The notes under the pieces are model-generated. The model searched no databases. It worked only from the letters and a program-made list of their open reading frames with translations, and was not told the DNA's origin. Shown here in pieces: positions 1 to 5,233 of a DNA stretch of 18,898 nucleotides. Source of the stretch: DATEDA01 sp963789885 (GTDB lineage: Bacteria > Pseudomonadota > Gammaproteobacteria > Burkholderiales > SG8-39); the NCBI GenBank assembly GCA_963789885.1, contig CAWBNB010000026.1:1-18898 (forward strand), read 5' to 3'. Each line of letters starts with the position of its first letter. Positions within the stretch are counted from its first letter, which is position 1. Made by a program: the position numbers and the translations under genes.

Positions 1-68
1 GCCGCTTTGTCCGCTCGCATCGCCGGGTGCTATATCGTCTCGGCTTCTCTCGCAAGGATTCGAGAACC

Positions 69-294
69 GTGGACTGGAAGGCCTACATCACTGCTGACCC
101 GCAGATCATGCACGGAACTGTGTGCTTCCGCGGCACCCGAGTCCCGGTGCCGTCGTTCTTGACAACCTCGCCGCTGGAGAGACGCCGGAGCGGATTCTTG
201 CCCGCTATCCGTCGCTGATTGCCGAGACATTTCGGCCGCTCTTGCGTACGCCGCGGAGCTTGCACGCGAGCGCGTCGTTCCGATCCCCGCGTAA
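69..294 (+). pseudogene. Frameshifted DUF433-family antitoxin gene
   Basis: DUF433 proteins are small antitoxins, usually paired with a DUF5615 PIN-like toxin. Here the family sequence is spread over three frames. From a GTG at 69 the first frame gives VDWKAYITADPQIMHG and then RGTRVPV. Near 150 it moves to a second frame, VVLDNLAAGETPERILARYP. Near 226 it moves to a third, AALAYAAELARERVVPIPA, ending at the stop 292-294. Each switch fits the loss of one base. Joined, the pieces give about 75 residues, the usual family length. A weak AAGGA lies at 53-57. The next gene follows after 9 bp, the normal antitoxin-toxin layout. As it stands, no complete antitoxin can be made. The family call rests on remembered consensus. 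Confidence 0.72.
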
Positions 295-303
295 GCGCCC
301 AGC

Positions 304-659
304 GTGGCGCTGCGCTTCAGGCTAGACGGGAATCGCGGGCGAAGCCGTCGCGTTGCTGCGCGAGGCCGGCCACGGCGTCGCTACGGCCCTTGAACAGCGA
401 CTCGGGGGCGTTGCGGACCAGCGCCGCCTAGGGGCGTGTCGAGACGAGCGCCGCGTGCTGGTCACCCTCGACCTGGATTTCGGAGATGTCCGGGGTATCC
501 GCCGGCCCGCCATCCGGGCGTATGGGTTCTGCGTTCGAAGGCACAAAGCGTCGGCGAGCTCGTCGAGTTGCTTGGGGTGCGCTGGCACTGGCGGCAGTGG
601 AGCCGGTTTCGAATCGGCTCTGGGTGATCGAAGCAGGCCAAGTCCGGATTCGCGAGTGA
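304..659 (+). pseudogene. Frameshifted DUF5615 (PIN-like) toxin gene
   Basis: DUF5615 is a PIN-like nuclease fold, normally about 110-120 residues, that serves as the toxin partner of DUF433. The family sequence crosses four frame segments. From the GTG at 304 it begins VALRFRLDGN. Near 330-338 it changes to EAVALLREAGHGVATALEQR, continuing through RRVLVTLDLDFGDV with the expected acidic residues. Near 490-500 it changes to YPPARHPGVWVLR. In the G-run near 574-577 it changes to the C-terminal piece LWVIEAGQVRIRE, ending at 659. Order and total length match the family, so the gene was complete before at least three indels. It cannot yield a full toxin now. The residues between breaks remain family-like, so the indels may be recent. 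Confidence 0.72.
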
Positions 660-802
660 GATCGAGCAGTGTCGGCCCACGGCAGTGCATTCTCGGGGAC
701 AAATTCGGGACGAATCCGGGGAATCGAGGGGGTTTGAAGGGGATCGCGTCTTTGCAAGTTCTTGATTCATATACCCGGCACGCCCCGTGCTTGACCCGAA
801 AA

Positions 803-830
803 AGTGGTTCGAGTCCAATCGCGCCTACCA
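803..830 (+). pseudogene. 3' end of a tRNA gene, orphaned (probable integration scar)
   Basis: Positions 804-819 form a T-arm with the conserved TTCGAGT loop; four of five stem pairs hold. A seven-base acceptor strand (820-826), discriminator A827 and encoded CCA (828-830) follow. The T-arm most resembles bacterial tRNA-Val(GAC). No complementary acceptor strand, D-arm or anticodon arm lies in the 75 bp upstream, so only the 3' end remains. An intrinsic terminator follows 15 bp later, as for a native tRNA unit. Many tyrosine recombinases use tRNA 3' ends and leave such a fragment at the far end of the insertion. That would put the inserted DNA to the left, where the decayed toxin-antitoxin pair lies. 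The tRNA identity is a guess. Confidence 0.6.
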
Positions 831-844
831 GATTTCTGGAGTGG

Positions 845-874
845 AAAAAAGTGCGGCCCGCCCGCATTTTTTTT
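845..874 (+). terminator. Intrinsic terminator just upstream of thrS
   Basis: A GC stem (852-856 with 862-866, 5-nt loop) is extended by an A6 run at 845-850 facing a T8 run at 867-874. On the plus strand this is a canonical Rho-independent terminator; the A-run also makes it plausible on the minus strand. It would end transcription of the tRNA whose 3' end is at 803-830. It ends only 20 bp before the thrS start codon, so it could instead act as an attenuator in the thrS leader. Confidence 0.75.
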
Positions 875-894
875 CGCCCCGGGGTACCGAACCG

Positions 895-2808
895 ATGGTG
901 AACATTCGTCTTCCCGATGGCTCGAGCCGGCCCTTCCCCGGGCCGGTCAGCGTCGCCGAGGTCGCGCAGTCGATCGGTCCCGGCCTCGCCAAGGCCGCCC
1001 TGGCCGGGCGCGTCGACGGGAAGCTCGTCGACACCTCCTTCAAGGTCGAACGCGACGCCGAGCTCGCGATCGTCACCGACAAGGACAAGGACGGACTCGA
1101 GATCCTGCGTCATTCGACCGCGCACCTCCTCGCCTACGCGGTGAAGGAACTCTTCCCCGACGCGCAGGTGACCATCGGACCGGTGATCGAGAACGGGTTC
1201 TACTACGACTTCTCCTTCAAGCGGCCGTTCACGCCCGACGACCTGGCGGCGATCGAGAAGAAGATGGCCGAGCTCGCGAAGCGCGACCTTCCGGTCACGC
1301 GCGAGGTGTGGGAGCGCGACAAGGCGGTCGCGTTCTTTAAGTCGATCGGCGAGCACTACAAGGCCGAGATCATCGCCTCGATCCCCGCCGGCGAGGAGAT
1401 CGGGCTGTATCGCGAGGGGGACTTCATCGATCTCTGCCGCGGGCCGCACGTGCCGTCCACCGGCAAGCTCAAGGTGTTCAAGCTGATGAAGGTCGCCGGG
1501 GCCTACTGGCGCGGCGACGCGAAGAACGAGATGCTCCAGCGCATCTACGGCACGGCGTGGGCGAAGAAGGAGGAGCAGGACGCCTACCTGCACATGCTCG
1601 AGGAAGCCGACAAACGCGACCACCGCCGCCTCGGCACCCAGCTCGATCTCTTCCACACGCAGGAAGAAGCGCCGGGGATGGTCTTCTGGCACCCGAAGGG
1701 CTGGGCGCTCTGGCAGGCGGTCGAGCAGTACATGCGCGGCGTCTATCGCGACAACGGCTACCGGGAAGTGCGCGCCCCGCAGATCCTCGACCGCCGGATC
1801 TGGGAGAAGACCGGGCACTGGGACAACTATCGCGAGAACATGTTCACCACGGCTTCGGAGAACCGCGACTACGCGGTGAAGCCGATGAACTGCCCGGGCC
1901 ACATCCAGATCTACAACAAGGGCTTGCGCAGCTACCGCGACCTCCCTTATCGCCTCGGCGAGTTTGGCGCGTGCCATCGCAACGAACCCTCCGGGTCGCT
2001 GCACGGGCTGATGCGCGTGCGCGGCTTCACCCAGGATGACGGCCACATCTTCTGCACCGAGGGCCAGGTGCTCGAGGAGTGCGTGCGGTACACCGCGCTG
2101 TTGCAGAGGGTGTACGCGCATTTCGGCTTCCAGGACATCATTTACAAGGTGGCGACGCGCCCCGCCAAGCGCATCGGCGAGGATGCCGCGTGGGACCGGG
2201 CCGAGAAGGCCTTGATCGAATCGCTGGAGCGCGCGGGCGTGGCCTTCGAGATCTCGCCCGGCGAGGGCGCCTTCTACGGGCCGAAGATCGAGTACTCGCT
2301 GAAGGACGCCATCGGCCGGATCTGGCAGTGCGGGACGATGCAGGTGGACTTCTTCATGCCCGAGCGCCTCGGGGCCGAGTACGTCGCCGAGGACAACTCC
2401 CGGAAGGTCCCGGTCATGCTGCACCGGGCGATCGTGGGGTCGATGGAGCGCTTTATCGGGATCCTGCTCGAGCACTATTCCGGTGCGATGCCGCTCTGGC
2501 TGGCGCCCGTCCAGATCGTGGTCCTGAACATCTCCGAGCATCAAGCGGAGTACGCCGCCAAAGTCGCCGACGATCTCAGGGCGGCCGGCTTCCGCGTCGA
2601 AGCGGACTTGAGGAACGAAAAAATTGCCTATAAAATCCGGGAACATAGCTTGCAGAAGCTCCCGTACCAGCTGATCGTCGGCGACAAGGAGCGTGACGCA
2701 GGCAAGGTGGCCGTGCGCACCCGCGGCGGTGAGGATCTCGGGCAGATGGATCTGCCGGTCTTCATCGAACGCCTCCGGCTGGAGGCGGCCCAGGGAAGCG
2801 CGGCTTAA
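895..2808 (+). CDS. thrS: Threonine-tRNA ligase
   Basis: This cytoplasmic class II synthetase charges tRNA-Thr and edits mischarged Ser-tRNA. The 637 residues match the family (E. coli 642). The N-terminal TGS domain (about 1-60) begins MVNIRLPDGS. The editing domain carries HSTAHLLAYAVKELFP, the family's HxxxH motif. The catalytic core has MNCPGH, GACHRNEPSGSLHGLMRVRG and VMLHRAIVGSMERF. The zinc ligands are C333, H384 and H510, matching E. coli C334, H385 and H511. The anticodon-binding domain (about 535-637) begins near LWLAPVQIVVLN. The ATG at 895 is chosen because TGS starts there; the frame stays open to a GTG at 787 but would then translate through the tRNA fragment and terminator. No good ribosome binding site is visible. 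It opens the translation operon, with infC starting 26 bp after its stop. Confidence 0.97.
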   Translation: MVNIRLPDGSSRPFPGPVSVAEVAQSIGPGLAKAALAGRVDGKLVDTSFKVERDAELAIVTDKDKDGLEILRHSTAHLLAYAVKELFPDAQVTIGPVIENGFYYDFSFKRPFTPDDLAAIEKKMAELAKRDLPVTREVWERDKAVAFFKSIGEHYKAEIIASIPAGEEIGLYREGDFIDLCRGPHVPSTGKLKVFKLMKVAGAYWRGDAKNEMLQRIYGTAWAKKEEQDAYLHMLEEADKRDHRRLGTQLDLFHTQEEAPGMVFWHPKGWALWQAVEQYMRGVYRDNGYREVRAPQILDRRIWEKTGHWDNYRENMFTTASENRDYAVKPMNCPGHIQIYNKGLRSYRDLPYRLGEFGACHRNEPSGSLHGLMRVRGFTQDDGHIFCTEGQVLEECVRYTALLQRVYAHFGFQDIIYKVATRPAKRIGEDAAWDRAEKALIESLERAGVAFEISPGEGAFYGPKIEYSLKDAIGRIWQCGTMQVDFFMPERLGAEYVAEDNSRKVPVMLHRAIVGSMERFIGILLEHYSGAMPLWLAPVQIVVLNISEHQAEYAAKVADDLRAAGFRVEADLRNEKIAYKIREHSLQKLPYQLIVGDKERDAGKVAVRTRGGEDLGQMDLPVFIERLRLEAAQGSAA

Positions 2809-2822
2809 TTTTTCCAACTCGC

Positions 2823-2837
2823 GGGAGGTACCACATC
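2823..2837 (+). promoter_or_regulatory. Ribosome binding site and rare ATC start of infC
   Basis: GGGAGG at 2823-2828 is followed after 6 nt by ATC at 2835-2837, in frame with IF3. No ATG, GTG or TTG exists in this frame between the thrS stop and residue 22, where a GTG at 2898 would remove the first 21 residues, including the conserved SRAQRLNGEI. Non-canonical infC starts (AUU in E. coli) are known to underlie IF3 autoregulation, because IF3 discriminates against them. An in-frame ATT at 2808 is an alternative but has no Shine-Dalgarno. Confidence 0.85.
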
Positions 2838-3473
2838 GCACAGGAAAGCAGGGCGCAGCGACTGAACGGCGAAATCACCGCGCCAGAAGTTAGGCTGGTG
2901 GCCGAGAACGGCGACCAGCTGGGGATCGTGCCGGTACGCGATGCATTGAAGATGGCCGAAGAGCGCGACGTCGATCTGGTGGAGATCGCGCCGACGGCGG
3001 TCCCGCCGGTGTGCAAGCTCATGGATTACGGGAAATTCAAGTACCGTGAGCAGAAGAAGGCGCACGAGGCGAAGCTCAAGCAGAAGCAGATCCACCTCAA
3101 GGAGATCAAGTTCCGCCCTGGCACCGAGGAGGGCGACTACCAGATCAAGCTTCGCAATCTGATCCGGTTCCTCGACGAGGGCGACAAGGCGAAGGTGACG
3201 CTGCGGTTCCGCGGCCGCGAGATGGCCCACCAGGAGTTCGGGGTGCGGCTGCTCGAGCGGGTGAGGAACGACCTCGAGCCCTACGCGCTGGTGGAGCAGT
3301 TCCCGAAGCTCGAGGGCCGGCAGATGGTCATGGTCCTGGGGCCGCGCAAGGGCAAGAAGAAAGAGGACAAGAAGGAAGACAAGAAGGAAGACAAGAAGGA
3401 AGAGAAGAAGGCCGAGAAGAAGGTCGCGCCGGCGCCGCCCAAGAGTCCCCCGCCGCCGGGCACCACGCAGTAA
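2835..3473 (+). CDS. infC: Translation initiation factor IF-3 with a lysine-rich C-terminal tail
   Basis: IF3 binds the 30S subunit, blocks premature 50S joining and proofreads start codon and initiator tRNA. From the ATC start the protein has 212 residues. The N-domain (about 1-75) contains SRAQRLNGEI, VRLVAENGDQLGIV and CKLMDYGKFKYREQKK. The linker and C-domain (about 76-172) contain LKEIKFRPGTEEGDYQIK and QMVMVLGPRKG. The typical protein has about 175-180 residues; here residues 173-212 add a tail of Lys/Glu/Asp repeats followed by a Pro-rich end. The tail is encoded by a tandem 12-bp repeat. It lies between thrS and rpmI, as in E. coli. Autoregulation through the start codon is likely from the sequence but untested. 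Confidence 0.96.
   Translation: MAQESRAQRLNGEITAPEVRLVAENGDQLGIVPVRDALKMAEERDVDLVEIAPTAVPPVCKLMDYGKFKYREQKKAHEAKLKQKQIHLKEIKFRPGTEEGDYQIKLRNLIRFLDEGDKAKVTLRFRGREMAHQEFGVRLLERVRNDLEPYALVEQFPKLEGRQMVMVLGPRKGKKKEDKKEDKKEDKKEEKKAEKKVAPAPPKSPPPPGTTQ
3366..3425 (+). repeat. 12-bp tandem repeat inside the 3' end of infC
   Basis: Three exact tandem copies of GACAAGAAGGAA occupy 3366-3401; two diverged copies (starting GAGAAGAAGG) continue to 3425. The period is four codons, encoding Asp-Lys-Lys-Glu units, so changes in copy number keep the reading frame. The top strand is almost purely purine. The array accounts for most of the extra C-terminal length of IF3. Confidence 0.9.
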
Positions 3474-3483
3474 CGCTGCATCG

Positions 3484-3527
3484 CCCGCGCTCCGGCGCGG
3501 GACCAAAACAAGCGACCGCCGCGGTCG
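3484..3527 (+). promoter_or_regulatory. Two hairpins in the infC-rpmI spacer
   Basis: A perfect 7-bp stem (3484-3490 with 3495-3501, TCCG loop) is followed by a second inverted repeat (3515-3519 with 3523-3527, 3-nt loop). Neither has a T-run, so these are not intrinsic terminators. In E. coli the rpmI leader RNA is where ribosomal protein bL20 represses rpmI-rplT. A similar role here is possible from position alone; I cannot show a bL20 site. Confidence 0.4.
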
Positions 3528-3579
3528 TGAAGCGCTCCACCCGGAGCCACCCGGCATCGCACGAGACGAAAGGTAAGTC

Positions 3580-3777
3580 ATGCCCAAGCTCAAGACGAAA
3601 AAGAGCGCCGCGAAGCGTTTCCGCATCCGTGCGGGCGGCAAGATCAAGCGCTCGCGCGCGTTCCTGCGCCATATCCTCACCAAGAAGCCGACGAAGCGGA
3701 AGCGCCATCTGCGCGGGATCACCGGCGTGTCCGAGTCGGACGCGCGTGCGGTCCGCGTGATGCTGCCCTACGACTGA
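3580..3777 (+). CDS. rpmI: Large ribosomal subunit protein bL35
   Basis: This 65-residue basic protein of the 50S subunit has exactly the usual bL35 length. It begins MPKLKTKKSAAKRFRI and contains the family pattern of a Lys/Arg-rich N-terminus, then AFLRHILTKKPTKRKRHLRG, ending with an acidic-then-neutral tail. The ATG at 3580 has AAAGG at 3569-3573, 6 bp upstream. It sits between infC and rplT, the standard order, with rplT starting 17 bp after its stop, which fits cotranscription and coordinated bL35/bL20 synthesis. Nothing is unusual in the protein itself. Confidence 0.97.
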   Translation: MPKLKTKKSAAKRFRIRAGGKIKRSRAFLRHILTKKPTKRKRHLRGITGVSESDARAVRVMLPYD

Positions 3778-3794
3778 GCCGAGAGGAACCGACC

Positions 3795-4157
3795 ATGCCA
3801 CGCGTCAAACGCGGCGTCACGGCGCACGCCAAGCACAAGAAGGTCATCGCCAAGGCCAAGGGCTTCCGCGGCCGGCGGGGGAACGTCTTCCGCGTCGCCA
3901 AGCAGGCGGTGATGAAGGCGGGGCAGTACGCCTACCGCGACCGCCGCACCCGCAAGCGCGAGTTTCGCGCGCTCTGGATCGCGCGGATCAACGCCGCCGC
4001 CCGCCAGTGCGGGATGAGCTACAGCGCCTTCATGAACGGCCTGAAGAAGGCCTCGATCGAGATCGACCGCAAGGTGCTCGCCGACATCGCGGTCGCCGAC
4101 AAGGCGGCGTTCGCGAAGCTCGCCGAACAGGCACGAGCGAAGCAGGCGGCGGCCTGA
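3795..4157 (+). CDS. rplT: Large ribosomal subunit protein bL20
   Basis: bL20 binds 23S rRNA early in 50S assembly and, in E. coli, represses translation of its own operon. The 120 residues match the family (118 in E. coli). Recognisable segments are MPRVKRGVTAHAKHKKVIA, AKGFRGRRGNVFRVAKQAVM, AYRDRRTRKREFRALWIARI and NAAARQCGMSYSAFMNGL. The ATG at 3795 is preceded by GAGAGGA at 3781-3787. It follows rpmI by 17 bp. After its stop a GC-rich spacer of 64 bp leads to pheS. The protein shows no anomaly; the C-terminal Ala/Lys tail is normal for the family. Confidence 0.98.
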   Translation: MPRVKRGVTAHAKHKKVIAKAKGFRGRRGNVFRVAKQAVMKAGQYAYRDRRTRKREFRALWIARINAAARQCGMSYSAFMNGLKKASIEIDRKVLADIAVADKAAFAKLAEQARAKQAAA

Positions 4158-4164
4158 CCGCGCA

Positions 4165-4189
4165 CGCGGGCTCGGACACCGGGCCCGCG
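4165..4189 (+). promoter_or_regulatory. Hairpin in the rplT-pheS spacer
   Basis: A 7-bp GC stem (4165-4171 with 4183-4189) with an 11-nt loop fills most of the rplT-pheS spacer. No T-run follows, so it is not an intrinsic terminator. There is no room for a pheM-like leader peptide with a Phe attenuator as in E. coli. It could pause RNA polymerase or stabilise an mRNA end; its function is unknown. Confidence 0.35.
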
Positions 4190-4221
4190 CCGCGCGCGCC
4201 GTGGGCGAGCTGCCATCCACG

Positions 4222-5226
4222 ATGCAGGACGTCGACGCCATCGTCGCCGAAGCGGCGTCGCAGTTCGCCGCGATCGACGACCTGCCGCAACTCGAGAACG
4301 CCAAGGCGCGCTATCTCGGGAGGCAGGGGGTCCTCACCGAGCTGCTGAAGGGGCTCGGCAAGCTCGCTCCCGAGGAGAAGCGCGACCGCGGCAGCCGCAT
4401 CAACGCCGCCAAGGACGAGATCGAGCGGCTGCTCGATGCGCGGCGGTCGGCGATCGCGCGCGCGAAGCTCGACGCGCGGCTCGCCGAGGAGGCGCTCGAC
4501 GTCACGCTCCCGGGCCGCTCGCGCGGCCGCGGCGGCATCCATCCGATCAGCCGGACGTGGCAGCGCATCGAGGCGATCTTCGGCTCGATCGGCTTCGACG
4601 TCGCCGACGGTCCCGAGATCGAGACCGACTGGTACAACTTCACCGCGCTCAACAACCCGGAGAACCATCCGGCGCGCTCGATGCAGGACACGTTCTACGT
4701 CGAGGACAAGGACAGCTCCGGCCTCCAGCTGCTGCTGCGCACGCACACGAGCCCGATGCAGGTGCGATACGCGCGAATGCACAGACCTCCGATCAAGGTG
4801 ATCGCACCCGGACGTACCTATCGCGTGGACAGCGACGCGACCCACTCACCGATGTTCCACCAGGTCGAGGGGCTGTGGATCGACGAGGACATCAGCTTCG
4901 CCGACCTGAAGGGCGTCTACACTGACTTCCTGCGCCGCTTCTTCGAGACCGACGACCTGCAGGTGCGCTTCCGGCCGTCGTACTTCCCGTTCACCGAACC
5001 CTCCGCCGAGATCGACATGGCGTTCCGGGACGGCCGCTGGCTCGAGATTTCGGGCGCGGGCCAGGTCCATCCGGCCGTGGTACGGAATTTCGGTCTCGAT
5101 CCCGAGCGCTACATCGGGTTCGCCTTCGGCTCCGGGCTTGAGCGCCTGACGATGCTCCGCTACGGCATCAACGATCTGCGGCTCTTCTTCGACGGCGACC
5201 TCCGTTTCCTGCGGCAGTTCGCCTGA
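4222..5226 (+). CDS. pheS: Phenylalanine-tRNA ligase alpha subunit
   Basis: This is the catalytic subunit of the cytoplasmic (alpha-beta)2 enzyme that charges tRNA-Phe. The 334 residues agree with the family (E. coli 327). The N-terminal coiled-coil region (about 1-95) binds tRNA. Motif 1 begins near HPISRTWQRIEAIFGSIGF. Motif 2 lies around GRTYRVDSDATHSPMFHQVE. The C-terminal motif 3 is GFAFGSGLERLTMLRYGI. The ATG at 4222 gives the usual start MQDVDAIVAEA. An in-frame GTG at 4201 would add seven residues without a ribosome binding site and is less likely. Even the chosen start has only a weak GGGCGAG 12 bp upstream. pheT follows after 7 bp, consistent with balanced synthesis of the two subunits. 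Confidence 0.97.
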   Translation: MQDVDAIVAEAASQFAAIDDLPQLENAKARYLGRQGVLTELLKGLGKLAPEEKRDRGSRINAAKDEIERLLDARRSAIARAKLDARLAEEALDVTLPGRSRGRGGIHPISRTWQRIEAIFGSIGFDVADGPEIETDWYNFTALNNPENHPARSMQDTFYVEDKDSSGLQLLLRTHTSPMQVRYARMHRPPIKVIAPGRTYRVDSDATHSPMFHQVEGLWIDEDISFADLKGVYTDFLRRFFETDDLQVRFRPSYFPFTEPSAEIDMAFRDGRWLEISGAGQVHPAVVRNFGLDPERYIGFAFGSGLERLTMLRYGINDLRLFFDGDLRFLRQFA

Positions 5227-5233
5227 CGCGCTC

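Noticed and set aside
787..894. Longer thrS start at GTG 787
   Set aside because: The extra 36 residues would be translated from the tRNA fragment and the terminator; the TGS domain begins at ATG 895.
322..2841. 839-codon open frame on the minus strand
   Set aside because: It is antisense to thrS, caused by high-GC codon bias. Its translation is Arg/Leu/Asp-rich with no family, while the plus strand encodes a full ThrRS.
3366..3425. Possible CRISPR-like array
   Set aside because: The 12-bp units are tandem without spacers, in frame and inside infC, so this is coding repeat sequence. No CRISPR array is seen anywhere in the window.
4201..4221. Upstream GTG start for pheS
   Set aside because: It has no ribosome binding site and adds residues not typical of PheS; ATG 4222 gives the usual N-terminus.
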